DNA from: Novosphingobium silvae
Lineage (GTDB): Bacteria > Pseudomonadota > Alphaproteobacteria > Sphingomonadales > Sphingomonadaceae
Length of the DNA: 40,669 bases
Direction of reading: 5' to 3'
NCBI RefSeq assembly: GCF_009856825.1
Contig: NZ_WVTD01000023.1
Coordinates: forward strand, 1 to 40,669
Shown piece by piece: positions 15,898 to 22,756 of this stretch; within the stretch, counting starts at the first letter, position 1; each line of letters opens with the position of its first letter. The position numbers were made by a program, and so were the translations under genes. Below the pieces are notes generated by a model that worked only from the letters and a program-made list of their open reading frames with translations, did no database searches and was not told where the DNA came from.

Positions 15898-16233
15898 ATG
15901 AACATCGTCAACCTCGTCGGCCGTCTCGCCAAGGATCCCGTTGCCCGCGACCGCAGCGACACCCGCATCACCGAACTGATCCTCGTGACCGAGCGTCCGG
16001 TCATCCGCGACGGCAAGGTCCAGAAGGATCCGGGAACCGGCTACCCGGTCAAGGATGCAGAATTCCACAAGGTCACCGTCTTCAATGGCCTCGGGCTCCC
16101 GCTGCGCCAGCACAAGGCCAAGGGTGACCAACTCGCCGTGACGGGCCGCATCCACTACTCGCGCTGGCAGGACGCCGAAGGCAATGACCGCTATGGCTGC
16201 GAGATCATCGCCGAGAACGTCGAGTTTCTCTGA
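15898..16233 (+). CDS. ssb: single-stranded DNA-binding protein (OB fold)
   Basis: 111 aa with the SSB start MNIVNLVGRLAKDPVARDR and the core strands FHKVTVFNGLGLPLRQH, KGDQLAVTGRIHYSRWQDAEG, and YGCEIIAENVEFL. The family binds ssDNA during replication, repair and plasmid transfer. The Gly/Pro-rich linker and acidic C-terminal tip used by chromosomal SSB to recruit partners are absent, as in several element-encoded SSBs. It is preceded by a long structured leader. Confidence 0.88.
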   Translation: MNIVNLVGRLAKDPVARDRSDTRITELILVTERPVIRDGKVQKDPGTGYPVKDAEFHKVTVFNGLGLPLRQHKAKGDQLAVTGRIHYSRWQDAEGNDRYGCEIIAENVEFL

Positions 16234-16270
16234 CCGGGAGGGGCGGCGCGCAGGCGTCGCCCGAGCCCTT

Positions 16271-16513
16271 TCAGGGGGGCGACAGCTGGACACCGGTGGC
16301 GTCCAGCTTGGTTCCCCGGTGACCGCAGCTGCAGCGCAAGTGCCGCGCGACGATCTCCAGCTTCATCGGGATGGATTTGGCAAAGCATCGGTCTCGCAGT
16401 TTGGCCGCCGGAACGATCACAACGCGGCGGCATGCGAGACATTCAACCTGTGCGTTGAGGCCATGGCGAACCAGATCGGCCACCGTATCGAGACGCTTGC
16501 TGCCCATAGCCAC
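16271..16513 (-). CDS. small zinc-ribbon-like protein, 80 aa
   Basis: Opens MAMGSKRLDTVADLVRHG and carries CLAC (residues 25-28) and a later CSCGHR, a four-Cys pattern typical of a zinc ribbon. It resembles small hypothetical proteins common in sphingomonads, often with a C-terminal CxxCG. Convergent with ssb. Role unknown; nucleic-acid binding is a guess. Confidence 0.6.
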   Translation of the reverse strand: MAMGSKRLDTVADLVRHGLNAQVECLACRRVVIVPAAKLRDRCFAKSIPMKLEIVARHLRCSCGHRGTKLDATGVQLSPP

Positions 16514-16608
16514 GGCAGAACATCATAAGAACATTAGTTGTCAAGCGTGCTGCGGGGTTGCGCAATCGGCCTGATCAGAAAGACCCGCAAACCGAATAAC
16601 AAGACACT

Positions 16609-16636
16609 TTGCGCCGAAGCAAAAAAGCGCAATAAT
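16609..16636 (+). promoter_or_regulatory. promoter with an inverted-repeat operator for the RHH gene
   Basis: TTGCGC (16609-16614) serves as a -35 box and AATAAT (16631-16636) as a -10, 16 bp apart. TTGCGC also forms a perfect inverted repeat with GCGCAA (16627-16632) across the promoter. This fits autorepression by the ribbon-helix-helix protein encoded downstream. Confidence 0.5.
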
Positions 16637-16667
16637 CCCGCACATTGCAGCTGAGGAGTATGACATC

Positions 16668-17303
16668 ATGGCACTCTTTAGGGTAAATCTCGACGAACAG
16701 CTCGAGGAGCATCTGGATAACGCAGCCCAGTACCAGCGGCACGATCGATCCGAAATCGTCCGACAAGCGCTGACCGAGTATTTCAGTTCAGCTCAGAACC
16801 ACGTCCACGACGACGAAGCCATCTGGGACGAATGGCGCGACTTCTCCCGAACCGTGCTCGACGCACAACAAAAGGCGATCATAGCCGCCATCCGAACCCT
16901 TCCCGATGAGGCATGGGCCTCGCGGAGCGAAACGCTCGATCGCCTAACCAAGGCCATCGAAGACGTCGAATGGGACCAGGGCATTGAGCCGATCTATGAA
17001 ATCTTGAGAGAAAAGGTGATCGAAAAATCGCTCGCCTTCGCCACTAACCCCGAGATCGAACCCACCAACCGAAGCTACCCGTTCGCGCCCATCATCCGCT
17101 TCGACATTGGCTTTGCAACCGATGACCTCTACTCGGTCCGGCTGCCGCTGATCCAGGCATTCTTCCAATACTACTGGGAAGCAGGCGAAGCGGCTTTCGA
17201 TGAAATACCAGCCATCTGGGAAGCTGCCAAAGCGCGCATAGATGCTGGCGAAAGGCGCCCCTCAAATGAGGAAGCTGCAGCGGCGCGACGGACCTCTGGC
17301 TAG
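16668..17303 (+). CDS. ribbon-helix-helix (CopG-like) DNA-binding protein
   Basis: 211 aa. The first 40 residues form a ribbon-helix-helix domain: a short strand (MALFRVNLDEQLEEHL), then helices with RHDRSEIVRQALTEYF. The remaining 170 residues are Trp/Glu-rich, largely helical and unassigned. GAGGAG lies upstream of the ATG. RHH proteins act as dimeric repressors; the inverted repeat over its promoter suggests self-control. It is much longer than typical CopG-type antitoxins (about 80 aa), and no toxin gene follows. Confidence 0.72.
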   Translation: MALFRVNLDEQLEEHLDNAAQYQRHDRSEIVRQALTEYFSSAQNHVHDDEAIWDEWRDFSRTVLDAQQKAIIAAIRTLPDEAWASRSETLDRLTKAIEDVEWDQGIEPIYEILREKVIEKSLAFATNPEIEPTNRSYPFAPIIRFDIGFATDDLYSVRLPLIQAFFQYYWEAGEAAFDEIPAIWEAAKARIDAGERRPSNEEAAAARRTSG

Positions 17304-17761
17304 GAAATGGTGCTCTGGCAAGCGGAGTGGTTGATGTATCATCTTCCGTACGCGCGCCTTGCATGAGGCTACCGTCATGCAAGCGGCCTTGCTTCAAACT
17401 TGGTTGCCCCCTCGCAGGATAAACAGTGGGTGGCGTCTCCCGACCTCTGGCCGGGATCGCGCTCTATTCCGCCCCGTGCGCTGCGGCCCCGTCTTCACGA
17501 AGGCTTCGCGCACCCAAGGCTTCACCGAGCCCCTGAAAGGTCTCGGTCCTTCAGGTGACGATCGCTGACGCATTTGGCCGCTGGCCACGCTTGCGCGCTG
17601 CCGCCTGATGAGCGGCGCTCTCAAGCGGCTCGGGCTGCGCCGGGGCATTGCGTTTCTGATGGCCCGCCGGCTCTCGGTTCCGCCGCTCGCGGCCGAGTTG
17701 CCGCGCGCGATTTCACGTTTCAAACTTCTTCGTTTATCAGACCTTTGAAAGGAGATGAGAT
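17304..17761. other. intergenic region with inverted repeats
   Basis: No convincing gene. A 46-codon basic frame (17608-17748) lacks a clear ribosome-binding site. Two inverted repeats stand out: CTTGCATGA (17358-17366) with TCATGCAAG (17375-17383), perfect over 9 bp, and CCTGAAAGG (17532-17540) with CCTTCAGG (17548-17555), one bulge. Neither has a T run, so they could be protein-binding sites or RNA structure. Confidence 0.45.
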
Positions 17762-18058
17762 ATGGCCAACGTCAGTGGGTCGGAGCGCAAACGGCGCAAG
17801 AAAACGCGCGAAGAGAATTCCGTTTGCGCACGCTGCAGCATAACGCTTAGCGACGGATGTGCGGACACTCATCATGATTTTGAGCGTGGCGATAAGCGAT
17901 ACACGGATGAAGCTCATCGACATGCTGTGTGCAAGCCGTGCCATCGAGGCATTCATCAAGTCTTTCCGCAACAAGCCGTCCCTCTTTCCGAGGTGTTGGC
18001 CAAGGAGGCATCAGGTGAGATCAAGATTGCCAGAATCTGCTGTGCGAACTGTGCATAG
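17762..18058 (+). CDS. small zinc-finger protein (treble-clef/HNH-like), 98 aa
   Basis: Good ribosome-binding site AAAGGAG. Basic N-terminus (SGSERKRRKKTREE), then CARC at about 22-25, HHDF, and CKPCHRGIH at about 57-65; a further CCANC ends the protein. Paired CxxC plus His residues suggest a treble-clef zinc finger like that of HNH nucleases, but I do not see a complete HNH catalytic motif. DNA binding is inferred. Confidence 0.6.
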   Translation: MANVSGSERKRRKKTREENSVCARCSITLSDGCADTHHDFERGDKRYTDEAHRHAVCKPCHRGIHQVFPQQAVPLSEVLAKEASGEIKIARICCANCA

Positions 18059-18195
18059 ACACCGCCGCCGCAGCCATCTCGGCTATTGTCGTTTCCGCGG
18101 CAAACTGCACGAAGCTGCCGGTCTGCTTCAAGTACGGCTCCTGCTCGTCACTTAATGTGGCCCGCCACTGGTATGGACCCTATCGGTCCTCCTGA
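18019..18195 (+). pseudogene. coherent Cys-rich frame without a start codon
   Basis: An open frame of 58 codons reads CELCIDTAAAAISAIVVSAA, then LPVCFKYGSC and NVARHWYGPYRSS before TGA. This is unusually protein-like and has six Cys. There is no ATG, GTG or TTG at its head. AAGGAGG (18002-18008) and a GTG at 18015 sit just upstream but in another frame. It is either a small gene broken by a one- or two-base indel, or coding by an unusual start. It also overlaps the end of the minus-strand gene by 16 bp. Confidence 0.3.
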
Positions 18196-18665
18196 TCCAG
18201 ACGGACCGCCTTTTCGATGAAGCCCTGTGGCTCTCTCACGAAATGCGCTGCGTCTGATTGCAGAACCGTCCTGACGACAGCTTCCCTGCTTGGCTGAATG
18301 ATCGCACCCTCCGGCGTTGCAAAGACGCAGTCGAGTTGCCGCGCGACGTCGCAGACCCCGCCGACCAAAGGCAAAGAGAGATCTGCCGCGTCGAAGCGGA
18401 CCTGGATTTCTTCGATGAATTCGTCATCGAAGCTCACCTGAATGTCGTCCGCAGGTTCGTCACCCCACACCCGGAGACCGGTGTACGATCGCGGCTTCTC
18501 GGGCAGCAGCATGTCGAGTTTTGCGAACAGCGCATCCGCCTTTGCGATGGGCAGTGCCAGAACAACTTCCTCGAGCTGCCCGCGGCTCATCCGTGCTGCG
18601 TGGACCCCTGCGATACGCGCCGCAGAGGCAGGGATGAGGTTGATGACGAACTGCCAGACGGCCAT
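18180..18665 (-). CDS. hypothetical protein, 161 aa
   Basis: Opens MAVWQFVINLIPASAARIAG and includes the segment VWGDEPADDIQVSFDDEFIEE and a C-terminal EPQGFIEKAVRLDQED. Soluble and acidic. No family identified; the overall pattern recalls small immunity-like proteins, but this is only an impression. Confidence 0.6.
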   Translation of the reverse strand: MAVWQFVINLIPASAARIAGVHAARMSRGQLEEVVLALPIAKADALFAKLDMLLPEKPRSYTGLRVWGDEPADDIQVSFDDEFIEEIQVRFDAADLSLPLVGGVCDVARQLDCVFATPEGAIIQPSREAVVRTVLQSDAAHFVREPQGFIEKAVRLDQEDR

Positions 18666-18680
18666 GGCCCGAACATAGCG

Positions 18681-18836
18681 TCAATGCGGGCTCCGACAAT
18701 GGGCTCGTTCGCTAAGTGCCGCCCATGCGGGCAGGGCAGCGCCCCTTACCCGCGAACGCGCCTTTCCTTGCCAGGAAGGCGTTCGCGCTCGGAGCTTTCC
18801 GACCGTAATGCGTGCTGCTGCGAGCAGGCGGGTCAT
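18681..18836 (-). CDS. possible small ORF, 51 aa
   Basis: The ATG at 18836-18834 follows GGAGG at good spacing on the minus strand, and the frame ends 15 bp before the 161-aa gene. The product, MTRLLAAARITVGKLRARTP..., is Arg/Ala-rich and may be a leader peptide or chance, because a strong hairpin (18751-18787) lies within it. Confidence 0.25.
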   Translation of the reverse strand: MTRLLAAARITVGKLRARTPSWQGKARSRVRGAALPAWAALSERAHCRSPH

Positions 18837-19346
18837 TCGGTATCCTCCGTCCGGTCAAGGATCGGCTCAGGCTGTCGCTGCGCTTGCCTTCACCGCCCGC
18901 GTGGCGGTGATGCCCGCTTTGCGGCATCATCCCTGACAGTCCGTCGTCTTGCGACCAGCCCCGCCAAACGGTCTCTCAAGATGGGGGGAGTTCCCGCTGT
19001 AACCCCTTCGCAGGGCCGAAGGGGCGGCCCGGTGTGGCGCTGAAGCGCCTGACCGGCCCTGCCTTCGTCTCACCTGCTCGAGGGCGGGAACGTCTCTTCC
19101 ACACACACAGGAACACCTGCCGAAACCTATCGGCGGCCGCCCCTTGGTCAAGGATCGCGGTCCCCCCAATTTTCAGCAATCGCGGCTGTCTCGCTGCGCT
19201 CGCGCCACGCTTGGCAGAAAATCGGTTCCCCCACGCCCGCCATGGCGGCGGCGAGACGAGCTCGCCGTCCCTGACACGGTTCGTCCGGCCCGATGGGTTT
19301 TTGGCTGTTCCCAATGTGGGGACGATTTCAAAAATCGGAGGCTTTT
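18837..19346 (+). other. long structured non-coding leader upstream of the DUF2493 gene
   Basis: About 500 bp without a supported gene but dense in hairpins: ACCGCC/GGCGGT near 18895-18911, CCCCTTCG (19003-19010) with CGAAGGGG (19017-19024), GGCGC-TGAA-GCGCC (19036-19049) and GGCGAG-ACGAG-CTCGCC (19249-19265). The last is followed about 70 bp later by the DUF2493 ribosome-binding site. Minus-strand frames here have no ribosome-binding sites that I can see. Confidence 0.4.
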
Positions 19347-20339
19347 ATGACTTTTTTCAATTCGTTCGCAGATCTGGCTCAGGCACGGATCAATCTCGCC
19401 GATGCTCGTGAAGGGATCACGGAATCCTATGACGGAGCGTTTCTTGAACACAGCGATCTGGCAAAGCTCAACATCATCGAGGCTCCAATCGCCGCAGAGA
19501 TGCCGGATCCCGACATGGCGCGCCGCGCCGTGGAGATGGCAATCGGAACGATCTTCGATGTCCTCAAGGACACGCGCATGGAGGAATTTGCGCAGCAACT
19601 CGCCTGGGGCATGGTCAACTCCTTCCACATGACCGCACGCCTGGCTGAAGGTCGCGAGGACGATGCTGCAAAGAAGCTGGGCGAAATGGCCCGCCACTTC
19701 GACCCTTCGGAGATTTACGCTGTCGAGCTCGAGGAAACACAACAGCTCTGCCAGACACTGCAAGGATGCCGCGAAGCGCTCGAGGCGATGCGCGATCATG
19801 CAGCGGACGTCTACCGGGTCGAAACCGGTCGCCCCTTCACGGCCGCACGGGGATCGCAAGTCAGCAAGAACGGGGTTACCGCAAGCCAGGTGCAGGCACG
19901 CGATTTCCTCGCCGCACGCGCCAAGGATCGCAGGGCACAATTCCAGCCCGATGGCCCGCTGGTGATCGTGTCAGGTGGCCAGAAGGATTGGCACGATTTT
20001 GCGATGATCTGGGCTATCCTCGACGACATCAAGTCGCGGATCCCGAACATGGTCCTGGGCACGACCGGCATGCGCAAGGGCGTCGACGCCATGGCCGGTG
20101 CATGGGCGCAGCAGAACGGGGTCAACACGATCCTGTTCGTCCCCGATCAGCGCCACGGCAACCGGGCTCCGTTCCTGCGCAACGAGAGCATCGTTAAGCT
20201 GAACCCTGTTGAAGCGATCATCGGTGAAGGGTCGGGCATCCAGTCCAACCTTGCACAGCGCCTCCGTCAGGCAGGCGTGCCGCTGCACATCCGCCGGATC
20301 AGTGATCAGGCGCAGGTTCGGTCGCGCAACTTTGCGTGA
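19347..20339 (+). CDS. DUF2493 (SLOG-fold, YspA-like) protein
   Basis: 330 aa from ATG 19347 (GGAGG upstream). The N-terminal 200 residues are a helical, Ala/Glu-rich domain opening MTFFNSFADLAQARINLAD. The C-terminal part is DUF2493: GPLVIVSGGQKDWHDFAMIW, then NMVLGTTGMRKGVDAMAGAW, VNTILFVPDQRHGNRAP and FLRNESIVKLNPVEAI. SLOG-fold proteins bind nucleotides or related ligands and some act in nucleotide signalling; the ligand here is unknown. The open frame starts earlier, at 19293, but that is leader. A clear terminator follows. Confidence 0.85.
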   Translation: MTFFNSFADLAQARINLADAREGITESYDGAFLEHSDLAKLNIIEAPIAAEMPDPDMARRAVEMAIGTIFDVLKDTRMEEFAQQLAWGMVNSFHMTARLAEGREDDAAKKLGEMARHFDPSEIYAVELEETQQLCQTLQGCREALEAMRDHAADVYRVETGRPFTAARGSQVSKNGVTASQVQARDFLAARAKDRRAQFQPDGPLVIVSGGQKDWHDFAMIWAILDDIKSRIPNMVLGTTGMRKGVDAMAGAWAQQNGVNTILFVPDQRHGNRAPFLRNESIVKLNPVEAIIGEGSGIQSNLAQRLRQAGVPLHIRRISDQAQVRSRNFA

Positions 20340-20348
20340 GCGCTCTTC

Positions 20349-20388
20349 GGAAGGCTCCGGCTTATCCCGGGGCCTTCCGCTCTTCTTT
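20349..20388 (+). terminator. Rho-independent terminator of the DUF2493 gene
   Basis: GGAAGGC (20349-20355) pairs with GCCTTCC (20372-20378), with further CCGG/CCGG pairing inside, followed by a T-rich run (TCTTCTTTT). Confidence 0.75.
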
Positions 20389-20398
20389 TGCGCAAGGG

Positions 20399-20433
20399 GC
20401 GGGCTCTGGGGGCATCGAACCCCCTTCGCCCGC
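20399..20433. other. hairpin with a tRNA T-arm-like core
   Basis: GCGGGC (20399-20404) pairs with GCCCGC (20428-20433). Inside, GGGGG (20408-20412) pairs with CCCCC (20420-20424) around the 7-nt loop CATCGAA; a 3x3 internal loop separates the two stems. Read on the minus strand, the loop is TTCGATG with a 5-bp stem, matching a tRNA T arm. No matching acceptor or anticodon arm is present, so this is not a tRNA. Confidence 0.5.
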
Positions 20434-20636
20434 TGACGCGAGCATCGCGATCCCCTGAGTTTATCAGGCGCGCTTGTGCCTTGGCTCGGCGCGCCTTGCC
20501 CATGCTCGATGCTTTGCATCTTGCGGGCATCGCTGCCGCACTAACTGCCACACCCGGACAATGGGTCGACCAGCCATCCTTGGGGTGAACCAGAACCACC
20601 TGGCGGCATTCTGCCACCAGCTCAGGTAGTGAGAAA
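20434..20636. other. intergenic remainder upstream of the 188-aa gene
   Basis: No gene supported. One imperfect hairpin, CTGGCGGC against GCCACCAG, is visible at about 20600-20620. Confidence 0.35.
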
Positions 20637-20655
20637 GAAGAGGGGGATGGAGGAG
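20637..20655 (+). repeat. purine-rich leader motif, copy 6
   Basis: GAAGAGGGGGATGGAGGAG, the last of the series. It ends where the RBS hairpin begins and lies 23 bp before the ATG at 20679. Confidence 0.5.
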
Positions 20656-20687
20656 ACGAGCAGCGACAGGAGGCAAAGATGCTCGTC
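20655..20687 (+). promoter_or_regulatory. hairpin enclosing the ribosome-binding site and start codon
   Basis: Perfect 7-bp inverted repeat GACGAGC (20655-20661) and GCTCGTC (20681-20687). The loop holds CAGGAGG, the Shine-Dalgarno sequence, and the AT of the ATG (20679-20681); the right arm is the first codons. Confidence 0.55.
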
Positions 20688-21245
20688 ACATTCCGCGTCA
20701 AGGATATCGAGACAAGGCTCAATTCGAAACCGGCTCAGATATGCCCGCCAGAGCTCGCAGCACTGATGCGCAGACTGCACACCGCCAACAGCACGATCGA
20801 TGCAGACCCAGGCGAATTCCTGGCCGCGCCCCTGAACTTCGAGATCAATGCCAACGCGCTTGCGATCGCCGAGTTCGCATCCTGTTTCGACCATCGCCCG
20901 GAAATGATCGCGATCGTCGAGGAAGCACAGTTTCTTGGACGAATGCTGCGGATCGAGCACCACCAATACGACGCACCGATCACGATGCGGGTGAGTGAGC
21001 ACATTGCACTGGTAGGCGACATCACAATGAGCAGCGACCTTGCTGCAAAGGTGCTCACCTCGCTTGGCTACCACCGCCAAGAATCTGGCCAACTGTCCCT
21101 GCAAAAGCTTGGGACAGCGCTCGAGGATCACCGGACTTATGCGGCTTTCGCCAAGGCAGGAATCACTCCGCTCTTCGAAAGCCTCGCGTTCATCGCCGCC
21201 ACCGATTGTGGAGAGCAACATCCGCTGCTCGAATGGACCTCATGA
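20679..21245 (+). CDS. hypothetical protein, 188 aa
   Basis: Opens MLVTFRVKDIETRLNSKP. It contains EFLAAPLNFEINANALAIAE and a C-terminal KLGTALEDHRTYAAFAKAG. Soluble, no known family. It has its own purine-rich leader and RBS hairpin like other genes of this region. Confidence 0.62.
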   Translation: MLVTFRVKDIETRLNSKPAQICPPELAALMRRLHTANSTIDADPGEFLAAPLNFEINANALAIAEFASCFDHRPEMIAIVEEAQFLGRMLRIEHHQYDAPITMRVSEHIALVGDITMSSDLAAKVLTSLGYHRQESGQLSLQKLGTALEDHRTYAAFAKAGITPLFESLAFIAATDCGEQHPLLEWTS

Positions 21246-21675
21246 CTATCCGGACAGCAGTTCACGAGCAGCCACGAACCGACTGAACTCGTCGCCATGT
21301 TTAACGCTCGATCTGCAAATTGCCTCCTGCAGGATCGAGGTGGAAAAGGGTGCCCGGCACGTTGCCGCGGTGCCCTTTTTTCATGCCCCCTGGGTCACGG
21401 CACTGCCGAACAACCACATTCCGGCACATAGCTTTCGCGAAGTCGCTGGTAACGCATGCCTCCCGCCGCAGGCACGTCCACCACCATCGCCATGAGCACC
21501 CCGCCAGCATACTGGTCAACCACTAATTTCCCGACCGAGAAGCCGTGCTGCGCCGGCTTCCGCACCATCGAAAAATTAGCGGTCAAGCCTCCGCTTCGCT
21601 CCGGTGACCAGCACACTGACGGGGCGCTGTTTCATGGCATGGCGGACGAGCCGCCGAGCGCCAGGAGGCAAGGTC
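21246..21675. other. intergenic region with a terminator
   Basis: No gene supported. The minus-strand frames 21301-21519 and 21395-21616 overlap the terminator and each other and have no good ribosome-binding site. Near the right end GGCGG-ACGAG-CCGCC (21641-21655) forms a small hairpin just before the next gene's ribosome-binding site; GGCGGACGAGCCG is shared exactly with the ssb leader (15862-15874). Confidence 0.4.
21344..21381 (+). terminator. candidate Rho-independent terminator
   Basis: AAAAGGG (21344-21350) pairs with CCCTTTT (21373-21379) around a long GC-rich loop that contains GTGCC-C-GGCAC. Six T residues end the element, which lies about 100 bp after the 188-aa gene. Confidence 0.55.
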
Positions 21676-21927
21676 ATGTGCTACACAACAGAAAGCTACG
21701 AAGACGACATTTCAGTGCTTCGCCAGATCAATCCCAACATCATCGCCCTTGATGAAAAAACGCTCGAAGCTGAGCGGCGCTCCTACCACACATTCTTCGA
21801 CGTCCATGTCGTCGAGACCCGGGACGGGTACATCCTCATTGAGGAGGGAGACTATGGCGAGCTGCCGATGCACCTGATCGATCAGATCGTCTACACCGCT
21901 ACAGGCAAAATGGCCGATGAATTCTGA
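21676..21927 (+). CDS. hypothetical protein, 83 aa
   Basis: ATG 21676 follows CAGGAGGCAAGGTC. The small acidic protein opens MCYTTESYEDDISVLRQINP and ends QIVYTATGKMADEF. The frame is open upstream to 21604, but that part is leader. Family unknown. Confidence 0.6.
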   Translation: MCYTTESYEDDISVLRQINPNIIALDEKTLEAERRSYHTFFDVHVVETRDGYILIEEGDYGELPMHLIDQIVYTATGKMADEF

Positions 21928-21975
21928 CGAGACAGGGCGGTGGTCACCGCCGCCCAACTCGGCAAAAATCAGGCC

Positions 21976-22200
21976 TCACCCGCCGAGCTTTTCGAGAGCA
22001 GAAATCGCTACCTTTGGCTTCACTTTGACGGCTAGCTCCAGAAGGGCAATCGCCGTATCCTGACCGACCTTTTTGATGAGCCGATTCAGCTCTCGTTCTG
22101 CTTCCTCACGCTCAAGCTCTGCAAGCTTCTGCCGGCGCTCCTCCAGCTCCTTTTCCGCTGCTGCCAGGGCAGATCGTTCGCGTTCAAGTTTCGACACCAT
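21976..22200 (-). CDS. small coiled-coil protein, 74 aa
   Basis: From the ATG at 22200 (GGAGGA upstream on the minus strand) the product MVSKLERERSALAAAEKELE... is a Glu/Arg/Leu-rich helix of about 45 residues with coiled-coil heptads, followed by a short C-terminal domain (KVGQDTAIALLELAVKVKPK). The longer frame to 22359 is less likely. Small coiled-coil proteins of this type occur near conjugation genes; the function is unknown. Confidence 0.62.
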   Translation of the reverse strand: MVSKLERERSALAAAEKELEERRQKLAELEREEAERELNRLIKKVGQDTAIALLELAVKVKPKVAISALEKLGG

Positions 22201-22582
22201 TGCGCATTCCTCCAAGCCTTGAAAGACCATGCGAAGATGCACCAATCGCAGGGTCTGTTCGAGGCATTTTTTTGCTTGCTGCTCTCGCGATACTTCATCT
22301 CGAAGCATGCCCAAATTGGACGCCCACCTTGATCGAACGTGGTGCCAATGACGTGACACAGCGGTCCACAGAGGCAGGCCAAACGTCTGTGGTCAGTTCG
22401 CGAGTCCGGCTCGCCGGCACATTCCCCCCGGAAGACCAGCTGGGCCAGTGATCCCCCTATGGCACTGAACCTAGCACAGGGCCTAAGTCCCTAATTTTAT
22501 GCACACCCTATGCGGCTGCGCCGCGGTCCATTTCGGGTCAATACGCGCTGTTAATCAGTGCTTTAATAAAAAACCCTCCCCT

Positions 22583-22598
22583 CCGAAATATATTTCGG
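22583..22598. promoter_or_regulatory. 16-bp palindrome, site 1
   Basis: CCGAAATATATTTCGG, a perfect palindrome identical to site 2 at 22655, 72 bp away start to start (about seven helical turns). Probable dimeric protein-binding site. Confidence 0.7.
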
Positions 22599-22654
22599 TT
22601 CGCAAGGGATCGGCTTATAGCTCGAAAGAACCGCGCTATTTCAGTCCGTTAGCG

Positions 22655-22670
22655 CCGAAATATATTTCGG
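22655..22670. promoter_or_regulatory. 16-bp palindrome, site 2
   Basis: Second exact copy of CCGAAATATATTTCGG, 84 bp before the start of the small DNA-binding gene. Confidence 0.7.
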
Positions 22671-22730
22671 CTCTGTTGAGGCTTTCCTCCGCGTTTCGGC
22701 TGCGCTATAACCGAAGTGCGATAACCGGAC

Positions 22731-22756
22731 CATGCACAACCGTAGGGATGTGCATG
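22731..22756 (+). promoter_or_regulatory. hairpin enclosing ribosome-binding site and start codon
   Basis: Perfect 8-bp inverted repeat CATGCACA (22731-22738) and TGTGCATG (22749-22756). The 10-nt loop contains TAGGGA and the start codon ATG (22754-22756) is in the right arm. Confidence 0.5.

Larger units (their letters stand above)
22360..22730. promoter_or_regulatory. AT-richer regulatory region upstream of the transfer genes, possible oriT
   Basis: About 370 bp with no gene and lower GC than its surroundings. It holds the two 16-bp palindromes (22583 and 22655), half-sites of the same type (ATTTCGG at 22530, TTCGG and CCGAA near 22694-22715) and an AT run (TTTAATAAAAAA). Position directly before a small DNA-binding gene, traD and traI is where MOBF-type origins of transfer and transfer promoters usually lie. 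No nic site can be assigned. Confidence 0.45.

Noticed and set aside
15568..16293. 241-codon minus-strand frame over ssb and its leader
   Set aside because: Antisense to a clear SSB; no ribosome-binding site.
18976..19314. 112-codon minus-strand frame upstream of DUF2493
   Set aside because: Arg/Pro/Gly-rich, full of hairpin sequence and without a ribosome-binding site; treated as non-coding.
20399..20433. a complete tRNA gene
   Set aside because: Only a T-arm-like hairpin is present; no acceptor, D or anticodon arms can be folded around it.
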